From positions 1 through 42,379 of the forward strand of contig CAMAUL010000023.1 of the NCBI GenBank assembly GCA_945861405.1: a stretch of 42,379 nucleotides of DNA, written 5' to 3'. The notes beneath the pieces were generated by a model. The model did no database searches. It saw nothing but the letters and a program-made list of their open reading frames with translations, and was not told the origin of the DNA. Below, one piece after another: positions 10,501-18,817 of this stretch. The translations under genes were made by a program, and so were the position numbers. This DNA is from Candidatus Methylobacter oryzae. Its GTDB lineage: Bacteria; Pseudomonadota; Gammaproteobacteria; Methylococcales; Methylomonadaceae. Each line of letters starts with the position of its first letter. The stretch's first letter is position 1.

Positions 10501-10536
10501 AGGTTATTGCGCGAGCAACAGCCAATGGTTGATTAA
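7519..10536 (+). CDS. MASE1-PAS-PAS-GGDEF-EAL c-di-GMP protein
   Basis: 1005 residues. The N-terminal ~310 residues are a multi-helix MASE1-type membrane sensor (VIWLPAGLALV and GNTLGIALITPLLLVWRR are typical). Two PAS/PAC units follow (about 325-455 and 455-565), then GGDEF (653-657) preceded by the RDVD inhibitory site, and an EAL domain with E782-A-L, LEITES, DDFGTGYSS and AEGVET. All catalytic signatures are intact, so synthesis, hydrolysis or both are possible. From the last PAS to the end it is a close paralogue of the upstream gene, only 45 bp away, so the pair arose by tandem duplication with a different sensor. AAGGA at 7505-7509 supports ATG 7519. Codons 8-25 are made of a palindromic repeat (see 7540-7591). 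Confidence 0.93.
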   Translation: MINSRQPVGAGLVPAQGNHKGLPLLKQLGVAALYALVGLVVLAYCSDNGVISVIWLPAGLALVALLLGGNRYACAVFLGALLVNIVSTNSFWLAVAIAIGNTLEALLAVWLLRRNDDFNPLAPLSTRNYLQLLVAGGIASIVAALAGAATLVFSGFLAGESFLMNLTYWWMGNTLGIALITPLLLVWRRAPDNWPNPKQLAEFILLFGVTFLAGQVVFMGWLHDSVGEIAKGYWMFLFVTWAAVRLEVHGVVVVLLMAAVMGLLGAQQGTGFFAEDIAKTYASTELSTSLASYWSFMVILSVTGMTLATYFSTRRRIEQTLTANECYQRAIFNATPDAMLISDTRGIITQVNQQADLLLGYGLGELVGQSIEVLVPESFRAKHPETHAKFVAEPVTRPLKTGRTLQARRKDGSTFDVDISVSPIKTEQGLFFASALRDVTLSKQAEAHLRVAAIAFESNEPMVITDVENIILQVNRAFTESTGYSKEEAVGQKINLLKSGRHDADFYAEMWAGIERDGTWQGEIWDRRKNGEIYPKWLIVSVVKGDNGEVTHYVGTHIDITERKAAEEQIKQLAFFDPLTQLPNRRLLQERLKHGIDVERRDGKQLALLMLDLDRFKAVNDSLGHLAGDELLQQVSARISNRLRDVDMVARLGGDEFVVLLEDIAHPEDAARVAEHIIADLSKSFCLAQGEEVQIGASIGISLYPQHGENIDILMDHADSALYQAKDAGRGCFAYFSEDLTLVARERIALESRLRRAIEQQELRVYYQPQVDIASGRIVGAEALVRWQDPVEGLIQPVWFISVAEETGLIVAIGEWILRETCRQGRQWLDAGLPPITLAVNVSPHQFRRSDICALVAVVLAETGFPPTQLELEITESGLMDNQDNATKILNGLRDQGVRLAIDDFGTGYSSLAYLKHFPLDLLKIDKSFIDDIPFHQDDMEIAATIIAMGHILGFKVLAEGVETEAQLAFLQEKGCDMYQGYIKSRPVPAEEFARLLREQQPMVD
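7540..7591. repeat. Palindromic repeat inside a coding sequence
   Basis: GTAGGGGC (7540-7547) pairs with GCCCCTAC (7584-7591), and inner CCTTGTG (7551-7557) pairs with CACAAGG (7573-7579). This matches a palindromic repeat type common in bacterial intergenic regions. Here it is in frame near the start of the MASE1 protein and encodes about 17 residues before the first membrane helix. Confidence 0.8.
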
Positions 10537-10547
10537 TTTTAGAAAAA

Positions 10548-11272
10548 TTATTTCGTCCACGAAAAGCACGAAAAGCACGAAAAGCACGAAAAGCACGAAA
10601 AAATGGAAGGGGAGAGCGTAGGAAAACAAAAGACTACCCAAGTCCTGTCCCTCATCGTTATACACAACTTTGTCCCAGAGTCGTCATACTGGCAGGGACA
10701 GATATTGCAGGGGGTGCGATTCAAACTGATGTGGTTATGCTTGGTTCCCAAGCTGGAGCTCTCATCTTTATACACAAGTGCCTTCGGGACAGCGTCATTC
10801 TTGCAGGGATGCCGGAATCCAGTCATATGGATGTGAAGCTATCGACTGGCACTTCGCTTCGATCAAACTCTTGCATAGCTGTCAAGTTACCGTTCATGGC
10901 GCTGGATTCGGCAATTGCTCCTGCATTGCTCTACCTCCTGCATCCTCTTTCTGGTTTTTTCCCGCTGTAATTAATATCTTAATCTGGTATCTTTGTGCTT
11001 GGCTTAGCTGTTTATAGTTCCTCATGCGCTTTCTCGTCTTTGGTCGGATTGAAAAAAGCGTGAAACTATATCAGCTAACCTTTTCCTTTTCCGATTAGTG
11101 CCGATTGCACTTATGAGTTGAATCTAAGTCAGTTTGAATCGCACCCTATTGCAGGAGCAAATATCTGTCCCTGCCAGAATGACGGTGTCCCGCAGGCACT
11201 TGTGTAAAGATGAGAGCCCAGATGGAGTGTACCGAAATAATTTCGTGCTTTTCGTGTCTTTCGTGGACAGAT
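10548..11272. repeat. Nested inverted-repeat region (10537-11279, no gene)
   Basis: There is no convincing gene here. The outer pair is GTCCACGAAAAGCACG at 10555-10570 and its imperfect complement at 11241-11269. The left side also has four tandem GAAAAGCAC units (10561-10596). Inside, GGCAGGGACAGATATT followed by a GTGCGATTCAAACTGA block (about 10692-10732) is inverted near 11130-11175. The GCCTTCGGGACA segment (10781) is inverted near 11190-11205. A 176-bp block at 10770-10945 is a near copy of 1-176. Convergent genes end on both sides, so the region may also stop transcription, although no clear terminator was seen. Confidence 0.85.
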
Positions 11273-11279
11273 GCAATAT

Positions 11280-12824
11280 CTACCCCTTAGGCAGTGTAAA
11301 GCTGAAAACGCTGCCCTGACCGACGGCGCTTTTCACTGAGATGGTTCCGCCCAGCCGTTTTACCGCTGATTTGACGTAATTGAGTCCCACGCCTTCGCCT
11401 TCTACGGCATGATTGCTGCCGCGACGGAACATCTCGAAAATCTTGGTTTGATCTTTTTCCGAAATACCCAAGCCGTTATCCCTGACAAAAAACCGGTAGT
11501 GGTCGTTCTGATCGCTAGCCCATATCTCAATCCTGCCGGGACGTTTGGGGTCTAAATATTTGACCGCGTTCGACAATAAATTGGCAAATATCCGCGCCAG
11601 CAAATAAGGGTCTGCCTGTACTTGCGGCAAGGGCTGAACCTGGAACTCGGCTTTAGCCTGATTGCTCTGATATTTGATGGCTTCGAGGTTATCGGTTACC
11701 AGACCTTGCGTATCGATCGTACTGATATTCAATTCCTGCCGCCCCAGGCGGGAAATCTTTAAAATACCGGCCAACAACTGATTCATTTTGGCGACACCGC
11801 CGGTAATAAAACGCGTCGAGGTGGGAATATCATCGTCTAATATTTCCAGTAATGCGGCTTTTTGCTGTTCAGGTAGTTGTTCCATTACTGGGTTTAGAGT
11901 TTTGCGCAAGTCGGTCAGGCTCAAGCCTAGTTCGTTAACAAAGCCCTGCACATTAATCATCGGCGCACGCAAATCATGCGAAACAATATAAGAGAAATCC
12001 TTGAGCTCCTCATTGGATTCGCTCAGCTGCTGTACTGTCTTGCTCAGGCTTCGGGTGCGTTGCGCTACCAAATTTTTCAATTCCCGGCTGTGCGCATTGA
12101 TCGTTTGATCCCGCAGCTGGATTTGCTCAAGCATCGCATTAAAGCTCTCGGTTAATTGCCCGACTTCATCGCCCGCATATTTTTTGGCGCGCAACGCATA
12201 GTTTTTATCTTTGCTGATCAGCGTTGCAATATCAGCCAAATGCCGGATAGGGCGTGTGAGCTTGGTTCCCAGGCGATGAGCCGAGAAAAACGCCAACAGA
12301 CAAACAATCGGCAATACGACCGCAAATAGGATCAGCAATCTGTCCAGTTCTTTATATAAACGGGACAAGTCCGTTTGCAGATAGAGTCGGCCTAATACTT
12401 CGTTATCCATTTCCACCGGCGTACACAAGATAACCTGCTGCCGGGTAAAAACGGCCTCGCCGCAAGAGGCTTTATCAGCATTTTGCAGGGCGAAAGATGG
12501 CGCGGTATTCTCATGGGCCGTGAATATTGCAAAGGGGGTATCGGCGTTATTGAGATACAATTCTGCTGCCAAAAGATCGGGTTGGGTTTTTAGCGCTTGC
12601 AGTATTTTTTGCGCGGCCGGATTGTCATCAAATAACATGGCAGGCGCCACGGCAAACCCGCTGACATCGGCAAGGCTATGCAACTCATGAGCGATGGCGA
12701 CACGGGAGGAGTAAAACTGATTCACTACCAGCACGATGCTGCTAATCATCAGGACAATGATAGCGGTTAGGGTAATGATGAAGGTTAGCTTGCGGGCTAT
12801 GGAATTGTTTCGAAAGGACATCAT
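11280..12824 (-). CDS. Membrane sensor histidine kinase
   Basis: 514 residues. Helix 1 is about 12-36, a periplasmic sensor region about 37-160 (CHASE8-like by general appearance), helix 2 about 163-185, then HAMP (about 185-240) and a coiled coil. The H-box SHDLRAP gives phospho-acceptor H283. The ATPase domain has NLLSNAVKY (N box), DNGLGI (G1) and GEGVGLNYVKSAVKRLGG (G2). It lacks a receiver domain, so the phosphate partner is elsewhere, possibly the response regulators at 15871-18814. Its ATG overlaps the stop of the YfiR-like gene (ATGA at 12821-12824), indicating translational coupling, so the periplasmic protein probably acts on this kinase. The ligand is unknown. Confidence 0.92.
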   Translation of the reverse strand: MMSFRNNSIARKLTFIITLTAIIVLMISSIVLVVNQFYSSRVAIAHELHSLADVSGFAVAPAMLFDDNPAAQKILQALKTQPDLLAAELYLNNADTPFAIFTAHENTAPSFALQNADKASCGEAVFTRQQVILCTPVEMDNEVLGRLYLQTDLSRLYKELDRLLILFAVVLPIVCLLAFFSAHRLGTKLTRPIRHLADIATLISKDKNYALRAKKYAGDEVGQLTESFNAMLEQIQLRDQTINAHSRELKNLVAQRTRSLSKTVQQLSESNEELKDFSYIVSHDLRAPMINVQGFVNELGLSLTDLRKTLNPVMEQLPEQQKAALLEILDDDIPTSTRFITGGVAKMNQLLAGILKISRLGRQELNISTIDTQGLVTDNLEAIKYQSNQAKAEFQVQPLPQVQADPYLLARIFANLLSNAVKYLDPKRPGRIEIWASDQNDHYRFFVRDNGLGISEKDQTKIFEMFRRGSNHAVEGEGVGLNYVKSAVKRLGGTISVKSAVGQGSVFSFTLPKG

Positions 12825-13369
12825 TGCTTAGGCCTGTTGTTTTCATCATAAACAGTTAGCGCCAAGCTGAGCAATCGGGAGCTGATCACTAATCCTGCTT
12901 CTTTGGCGGCCAGTAAATTGATGTCAAAACGGATTTTATCGTCTGTTTTCACCATCTCGATAGCGCCGCCTCCTTGAGTAAACCCATTCATATCGCTGAC
13001 CGTTAGCGCCTGCTGTTGATGTGCAGCCTTAAGCAGTTGCGCCATTTTGCTACGTTCAGAGGCGGCAATAAAAACGATGTGGCAGCCTTTTAAGTCATCC
13101 GACTTACTTAACAGTTTTGTGACTAAGGGTTTATCTTGTGCGGTGCGGCCATCAATCGCTTTCAATGCGGAAAATCCTAACGGAGACTCGCCTAAAATAC
13201 ACAGGTTTATAGTCCCATTAATTTTGCCGGTCGGCCACTCTACAAATTTGGCAAAGTTATACACGAATGCGGCCTTGACCTCATCTTCGTGAATATCCTT
13301 GTCGTCAGCGGTTGCACTGCCGGTCATTGCAACCCATAGTGCTAGCGCTATAGCAAATCTTAATGCCAT
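12821..13369 (-). CDS. YfiR-like periplasmic protein (DUF4154)
   Basis: 182 residues with a signal peptide (about 1-21, ending SATA). Family hallmarks are VKAAFVYNFAKFVEWP near the mature start, NLCILGESP, and the closing IRFDINLLAAKEAGLVISSRLLSLA. In Pseudomonas, YfiR in the periplasm represses a membrane diguanylate cyclase. DUF4154 proteins are often encoded beside TonB receptors and sensor kinases, as here. The coupled downstream gene is a kinase rather than a cyclase, so it may gate that kinase (inference). It follows the TonB receptor gene across a 154-bp gap holding an inverted repeat. Confidence 0.88.
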   Translation of the reverse strand: MALRFAIALALWVAMTGSATADDKDIHEDEVKAAFVYNFAKFVEWPTGKINGTINLCILGESPLGFSALKAIDGRTAQDKPLVTKLLSKSDDLKGCHIVFIAASERSKMAQLLKAAHQQQALTVSDMNGFTQGGGAIEMVKTDDKIRFDINLLAAKEAGLVISSRLLSLALTVYDENNRPKQ

Positions 13370-13396
13370 TGTAACTATTGAACAGCAGGAAGAATG

Positions 13397-13520
13397 GAAC
13401 GCTGATGACGCAGATGATTATGATTGAATAAGATTTTTTTGAATGATCCTATAAAAATCAGTTGATCGCTGTTTTTAGGATTATCAGTGTTTATCATAAT
13501 TATCTGCGTCATCTGCGTTC
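13397..13520. repeat. Long-arm inverted repeat, family 1 copy 2
   Basis: Arms 13397-13424 (GAACGCTGATGACGCAGATG...) and 13493-13520 match at 26 of 28 positions around a 68-nt centre. The right arm ends GTTC then TATTT, as in the copies at 2521-2634 and 24888-25001. It lies between the TonB receptor and YfiR-like genes. Confidence 0.88.
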
Positions 13521-13523
13521 TAT

Positions 13524-15494
13524 TTACCAAGTCACAACCGCTTTGCCGTAAACACTGCGCGGTATTTGACTGGCCACCAGATCGGTAGCCACGAATTCAG
13601 GATGCCGGTCGTCCAGCAGGTTTTGCCCGGCCACGCTTAACTCCAGAGCCTTGAGCGGTCGCCAGCCCAGCCTTAAATCCAGGCGCGTGTAGTTAGCTAT
13701 TTTGACTTTTGTATTTTTGATGTTATCGACATAATACACATTGGCATCAAATTCGATATTGTGCGGCAGGCTCAGTTGCGAACGAATGGAATACTGGTTT
13801 TGAGGATTGCTGCCTTCATTTAATACGGTGTCGATGTTGTTTGTAGCGCGAGTATCGACAGTCAGCCACGTATAACCCGGTTGCAGCCGCCAATTATCAG
13901 TCACCTTCCAGTTTGCGTACAACTCGGTGCCGTAGGATTCGGCTTCTGTGCCATTGGCAAGCACAGACAGGTTCTGCGTCAAGCCGGTGGATCGGATGAC
14001 CATCGGATAGGTGGAAAGTAGATTGTTATAAATATTATAAAACGTCGCGAAATCAACCGAGAGATTTTGCGACATCTGTCCGCGATAGCCCCATTCGAAC
14101 GCGGTCACTTCCTCTGTTTTAACGCCGGAATTGCCGACCATAGTGCCCACCTGCGCATTAGGTAACACAGGTGGCCTTGCCGGAATCCGGTATAAGTCAA
14201 CCCTGATATCTTGCAACCCTCGTGTGGGCGTATGTACGGCGCGCGACACGCTAGTCCAGGTGCTGTGGTTTTCGTTGAGCTTCCATAATAGCCGCGCGCT
14301 GGGCTGATATTCAAAACCGGAATAATCGTTATGCTCGATCTTGCTGCCTACGGTCAGTCTCAGGTCGTCGGTAATGCTGAACTGATCCTGTAAGAAAGCG
14401 CTGAACAGCTGGGTCGCCCGGCTGGCAGGACTAAAGGATGCTCCATTGAAGTCATCCAACTTATCGGACACCAAGCGGTAATCCAGGCCCCAGGTCACAG
14501 CATTGCTATGTCCGGCTTGTAAGTTGTGCTGGAACTCCATGTCAAACGTATCAACAAGTTGGTTTATATAATAGCCGCGCCGTTCCTCGGTTGAATAAAA
14601 GCTTTGCAGATACCATTCGCCGCCTTCGTTTTTATGGGTTAATTTCGCAACCGCATTGGCGCTTCTGCGTGACATATCGGTGTCAGTAGCAGTGGGCAAT
14701 CCGACGGTTTCATCGCCTGCCATTTCCAGAATATCACCGCTAAACGATAGCTCGTCTTTGCCGGTAAGGTTGTAATCGGCGCGGAAGCCGCCTTGGCCGG
14801 TATCCCATTGGTCATGCGCGTTCTGATCGTTGCGATTGAGATAATCGGCATTATGTTTGCCTTTGGCATAAACGCGGTAAGCGCCATCCTTGCCCAGATC
14901 GCCGCCATAGCGGACTGATCCGCTATCCTGATAATCGCCGCCCTGCGCGGACACCAATCCGCCCTGGGTTTTTTTGCTGTGTTTGGTGCGGATATTGATC
15001 ACGCCGTTAACGGCATTGGCTCCCCACACCGTGCCGCCTGGGCCGCGAATGACTTCGATGCGGTCTATATCTTCCAGAACCGCATCCTGACCGCTCCAAT
15101 AGGTACCGGAAAATAACGGCGAATAGACGGTACGCCCATCGACCATCACCAGCAGTTTGGTGGAAAACCGGTCATTAAAACCGCGTATGGAAATAGCCCA
15201 GGCATGGGCATTTATTTGCGCCACCTGCACCCCTGGCGCCATGCGTAACGCATCTGGAATACTGGTTGCCCCGGAGCGACGAATATCTTCCTGGGAAATG
15301 ACAAAAGCCGCTGCTGCGGTATCCGCCAGTGCCTGCTCTTTTTTGGCGGCTGAATAGACTGTTACATCCATCAGCTCTTCCAGGCTAAGATCGGCCACCT
15401 CAGCTTTGGGAGCCGCTTGAGCAGCAACCATGCCCAGACTCGCAGACAGAACCGTTAAAATCAGGGTGCGTTTTATTGTTATTTTTATCATCAC
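13524..15494 (-). CDS. TonB-dependent outer-membrane receptor
   Basis: 656 residues with a signal peptide (about 1-27, ending AQA). A plug domain follows (about 50-165: FVISQEDIRRSGATSIPDAL, SIRGFNDRFSTKLLVMVDGR, IEVIRGPGGTVWGANAVNGV), then an outer-membrane barrel ending VVTW. The DVTVYSAAK stretch near residues 43-51 is a candidate TonB box. The family imports siderophores, corrinoids or other large ligands with energy from TonB-ExbB-ExbD. The substrate cannot be told from sequence. Neighbouring DUF4154 and kinase genes suggest a receptor-linked signalling unit instead of, or as well as, nutrient uptake. Two adjacent ATGs open the frame. Confidence 0.92.
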   Translation of the reverse strand: MMIKITIKRTLILTVLSASLGMVAAQAAPKAEVADLSLEELMDVTVYSAAKKEQALADTAAAAFVISQEDIRRSGATSIPDALRMAPGVQVAQINAHAWAISIRGFNDRFSTKLLVMVDGRTVYSPLFSGTYWSGQDAVLEDIDRIEVIRGPGGTVWGANAVNGVINIRTKHSKKTQGGLVSAQGGDYQDSGSVRYGGDLGKDGAYRVYAKGKHNADYLNRNDQNAHDQWDTGQGGFRADYNLTGKDELSFSGDILEMAGDETVGLPTATDTDMSRRSANAVAKLTHKNEGGEWYLQSFYSTEERRGYYINQLVDTFDMEFQHNLQAGHSNAVTWGLDYRLVSDKLDDFNGASFSPASRATQLFSAFLQDQFSITDDLRLTVGSKIEHNDYSGFEYQPSARLLWKLNENHSTWTSVSRAVHTPTRGLQDIRVDLYRIPARPPVLPNAQVGTMVGNSGVKTEEVTAFEWGYRGQMSQNLSVDFATFYNIYNNLLSTYPMVIRSTGLTQNLSVLANGTEAESYGTELYANWKVTDNWRLQPGYTWLTVDTRATNNIDTVLNEGSNPQNQYSIRSQLSLPHNIEFDANVYYVDNIKNTKVKIANYTRLDLRLGWRPLKALELSVAGQNLLDDRHPEFVATDLVASQIPRSVYGKAVVTW

Positions 15495-15523
15495 ATTATT
15501 TTGGAAAAATATTAGTAATTATT

Positions 15524-15862
15524 CAGTCACAGATCGCCAAAAGTAGGCGCCTCTAGGCGACACAGATTAAACAGATTTGCTTTGGTTCCCACGCTCCGCG
15601 TTCATCTTTATATATAACTGTCTACGAGACACCGTCATTCTGGCAGGGATGCCGGAATCCAAGCACAGGGATGTGAAAGTTCGAAGACTCCCGGGTATTT
15701 AAACAACACGCGAAATTCTGAAGCTACCGTCCATGGCGCTGGATACCGGCATCCCTGCCGGTTATGACGACTCTTGGGCAGGGCTGTGTATAACGATGAG
15801 CGCGGCGTGGGGGAACCCATATGTTTCAGTTTATCCGTGTGTATCTGTGCGATCTGTGGCTG
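15524..15862. repeat. Nested palindromic repeats (15495-15870, no gene)
   Basis: There are three nested inverted pairs. The outer pair is CAGTCACAGATCGC (15524-15537) with GCGATCTGTGGCTG (15849-15862). The middle pair is GGTTCCCACGCTCCGCG (15584-15600) with 15801-15817. The inner pair is the GTCATTCTGGCAGGGATGCC block (15634-15653) with its complement about 15741-15770. Bases 15538-15562 (CCAAAAGTAGGCGCCTCTAG...) recur inverted at about 24966-24990. The gap holds no gene and may carry promoter elements for the TonB receptor. Confidence 0.85.
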
Positions 15863-15870
15863 AGTAGTAG

Positions 15871-18348
15871 TCAATCAAACAAAAAGCCTTTTTGTAACAG
15901 CGTCAACAAGTCTTCTGCCGGAACCGGCCGACTGCACAAAAAGCCCTGTCCAAAGTCGCACCCCAGCTGTTTCAGGTATTCCCGCTGTTCCTCAGTTTCT
16001 ATGCCTTCGGCAATCACCTGGCAATCCATGCTGTGGGACATCGAAATAATGGCCTCAATGACATTGCACTGCCCTTGCTGACCTATCTGGCTGACAAAGC
16101 TTTTATCTATTTTAATGAAATTAAGCGGCATGCCGCTTATTCTGGATAGCGAAGAAAAGCCGGTTTCGAAATCATCCAGCGAAATTCCGATGCCCGATGC
16201 CTGCACATGGCTTAGCGTTTCCATCAGTTTGAGGGTGTCGCCCATCAGCGCGGTCTCAGTAATTTCAAGCTTAATCCGGTGCGGCGAAATTGCATGGTCG
16301 GATAAAACCTGATGCATCTGCGTCAACCAATCATCCAATCGACGGAACTGGGTCGGCGACAGATTGATGGCGACTGAAATTTCATTAAACGCCTGCTCAT
16401 CCCAGACTTGGATTTGGTTAGCGACTTCTTTGACCACAAACAGACTCAAATCATGGATAAAGCCGCTTTCTTCGGCAACGGGAATAAAATCATCGGGCAT
16501 GACCATGCCCCATTCAGGGTGCTGCCAACGCGACAAAGCCTCAACCCCCATGATTTTCCCGTCACATAAGCGCCAAACCGGCTGAAAGAATACTTTAAAT
16601 TCGCCCTTTTCCAGGCTGTCCTTAAAGGCGCTTTTAAACTGTTGGCGTTTACCCGCCTCGCGGTTCATTTCAGCGGTAAAAAACTCAAAGCCATTCCTGC
16701 CGGTTTCCTTAACCCTATACATCGCGGCATCCGCATGTCTGATAAGCAAAGCACCGTCCTCCCCATCGGCAGGATATATGGCAATGCCGATGCTGGCGGA
16801 AATGGCCGCATCAATGCCATCAGCCAAGGAAAAAGGCCGCTCCAACACTTCCAGCATCGATCTGGCAATATTTTCTATGTCATGGTTGGAGCTTAAATTG
16901 TTAAGAATAACGATAAACTCGTCGCCGCCCAAACGCGCCAGCGTATCGGTTTCGCGGATGCATTCATTCAGCCGCTTGGCTACCTGCATCAGCAATCTGT
17001 CGCCGGCTTCATGTCCGGCGCTGTCATTGACTTCCTTAAAACGATCAAGATCGATAAACAATAACGCCAGCTGGGTGTGGTTGCGTTTGGCTGACGCTAC
17101 CGCTGAGTGCAATCTGTCTTGAAACAGCTGACGATTGGGCAGGGCTGTTAGCTGGTCGTAGTTGGCTTGGTAGTGAATTTTTTCTTCGGCTTGTTTTTTT
17201 TCAGTCACGTCGCCGAAAACGGCGATGTGCCGCTTAATATTGCCGACTTCGTCGTGGACATAGGAGATTGATGTCGATTGTGCATACATCTCGCCGTTTT
17301 TATGCCGGTTCCAAAGTTCGCCTTCCCAATGACCATGCTCGTTTAAAGACTGCCATAATGCGCTGTAAAAATTGGCATCCTGAAGCCCTGAGCCGAATAT
17401 ACGTGGGTTTTGTCCTCTAACCTCGGCGAAGCTGTAGCCGGTGATTTTTGTGAATGCCGGGTTCACAACTTCGATGCGATTATGAGTATCGGTAATCATA
17501 ATCCCTTCATGAATGGTATCGAATACCAGCTCCGCCAAGCGCTGCTTTTCCATGGCTTGTTTGGATTCGGTAATATCGATCAGAAATCCGCGTAATACAG
17601 TACAGTGCTCGGCGCTCGTCTCCACAACTGAGACAATCTGTCTAAGCCAAATTTCATTGCCGTCTTTTTTTAACAGCCGAAATTCAAGCCCCTGCTCATC
17701 CTGGATATGCGTCTTCGATGCGCAAAATGCGCTGACCTTGGTGTAATCTTCCGGATGCAAACTGGCTTGCCAAAAACCGTCAGACGTCCATTCTTCCCGG
17801 CTATGCCCGGTCAGTTTTTCCGCTTGCGAGGAAACATAGCTAAATCGTCCGGCATTTGGCAGATATTCCCACGCGACAACATGGGTATGTTCAATTAATG
17901 ACCGGTAAAAGGCCTCGTTGTTATTTTTTTCCAGTTCAGCCGCTGCTTTTTCTGCAATTAAGCGCTGCTTGAGCAATACCTTGCCCAACGTCGTCGGCAG
18001 CAACTCTAAATAAGCGCCTTCAGAATCCTTGAGTACGAAATCTTCTGCGCCTTGCTTAATCGCGTCGACTACCAATTGCATGTCGTCAATGCCGGAAATC
18101 ATGATGCAGGTGGTTTTACGCGGTAAGGCCTGAATAGCCTTTAATACTTCCAGGCCGTTCATATCCGGCAGATAAAAGTCGATCAGCACCGCATCGAAAT
18201 TCCGGTCGCGCAACAGTGTCATGCCCTGACAACCAGATTCTGCGTGCACAACATGATAGCCCTCGCGTTTAAGTTTTATGCGAACTAACTCAGCAAGACC
18301 CAGGTCGTCTTCTATATATAAAATGTTGGCGGAAGGTATATCGGACAT
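15871..18348 (-). CDS. Response regulator with PAS-PAS-GGDEF-EAL output
   Basis: 825 residues, soluble. The receiver domain (about 5-125) has E13/D14/D15 and phospho-acceptor D57 (LIDFYLPDMNG). Two PAS/PAC units lie at about 155-280 and 285-410. GGDEF is intact at 474-478 with the RETD inhibitory site before it. The EAL domain (about 590-825) has E603-A-L, INLSPTQF, LEITETAL, LDDFETGFSS (usually DDFGTGYSS), KIDKSF and AEGIETEEQ. c-di-GMP synthesis, hydrolysis or both are possible, gated by phosphorylation. ATG 18348 is preferred over an upstream TTG (18399) that would overlap the preceding regulator gene. It lies 19 bp after that gene, so the two form an operon, and the kinase at 11280-12824 is a candidate donor. 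Confidence 0.9.
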   Translation of the reverse strand: MSDIPSANILYIEDDLGLAELVRIKLKREGYHVVHAESGCQGMTLLRDRNFDAVLIDFYLPDMNGLEVLKAIQALPRKTTCIMISGIDDMQLVVDAIKQGAEDFVLKDSEGAYLELLPTTLGKVLLKQRLIAEKAAAELEKNNNEAFYRSLIEHTHVVAWEYLPNAGRFSYVSSQAEKLTGHSREEWTSDGFWQASLHPEDYTKVSAFCASKTHIQDEQGLEFRLLKKDGNEIWLRQIVSVVETSAEHCTVLRGFLIDITESKQAMEKQRLAELVFDTIHEGIMITDTHNRIEVVNPAFTKITGYSFAEVRGQNPRIFGSGLQDANFYSALWQSLNEHGHWEGELWNRHKNGEMYAQSTSISYVHDEVGNIKRHIAVFGDVTEKKQAEEKIHYQANYDQLTALPNRQLFQDRLHSAVASAKRNHTQLALLFIDLDRFKEVNDSAGHEAGDRLLMQVAKRLNECIRETDTLARLGGDEFIVILNNLSSNHDIENIARSMLEVLERPFSLADGIDAAISASIGIAIYPADGEDGALLIRHADAAMYRVKETGRNGFEFFTAEMNREAGKRQQFKSAFKDSLEKGEFKVFFQPVWRLCDGKIMGVEALSRWQHPEWGMVMPDDFIPVAEESGFIHDLSLFVVKEVANQIQVWDEQAFNEISVAINLSPTQFRRLDDWLTQMHQVLSDHAISPHRIKLEITETALMGDTLKLMETLSHVQASGIGISLDDFETGFSSLSRISGMPLNFIKIDKSFVSQIGQQGQCNVIEAIISMSHSMDCQVIAEGIETEEQREYLKQLGCDFGQGFLCSRPVPAEDLLTLLQKGFLFD

Positions 18349-18367
18349 ATCAAAAAAATAGGAAGGG

Positions 18368-18814
18368 TCATTTAATGGTGGGGACGGCAACACGCGCAAT
18401 TATCATCCCCAATTCGCGCATGACTTCGGAAAACCGATCAGGCTCGACAGGCTTGGGTACATAGAGATTACATCCCAGGCTGTAACATTCGTCTATTTCG
18501 CGTTGATCGTCGGTGGAGGTTAACATGATGACCGGGATGTCACGCAGCTGAGTGTCTTGTTTTAGAATGCGCAATAATTCCACGCCGTTCATGATTGGCA
18601 TGTTGATATCCAGCAGCAGTAGTAGAGTGGATTGATCAATAGGGCGATCTGAGAAATCACCCTGACTCTTAAGATAGTCCAGGGCTTGCTGACCGTTTTC
18701 AAAGGCCTTGATAGGGGTTTCGAGACCGCCACGGCGCAAATTATTCTCGATTAATTTCGAGTGGCCGGGATCGTCTTCTACGATTATGATGGTTACAAAC
18801 TGACTTTCATACAC
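18368..18814 (-). CDS. Single-domain response regulator (CheY/Rcp1-like)
   Basis: 148 residues forming one receiver domain: acidic pocket E13/D14/D15, phospho-acceptor D69 (LLLDINMPIMNG), switch threonine in VIMLTSTDD, and conserved lysine in YVPKPVEP. There is no output domain. The form with a long insert before the acceptor resembles Rcp1-type regulators that serve PAS or phytochrome-type kinases. It is first in an operon with the PAS-GGDEF-EAL regulator 19 bp downstream, so the pair may share a kinase or form a relay. The start is GTG 18814, with GGGGA seven bases upstream, buried in a hairpin (18818-18842). Confidence 0.9.
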   Translation of the reverse strand: MYESQFVTIIIVEDDPGHSKLIENNLRRGGLETPIKAFENGQQALDYLKSQGDFSDRPIDQSTLLLLLDINMPIMNGVELLRILKQDTQLRDIPVIMLTSTDDQREIDECYSLGCNLYVPKPVEPDRFSEVMRELGMIIARVAVPTIK

Positions 18815-18817
18815 TTC

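Noticed and set aside
10561..10596. CRISPR array or iterons from GAAAAGCAC units
   Set aside because: The units are 9 bp in direct tandem without spacers, beside a nested palindrome. No cas genes are present.
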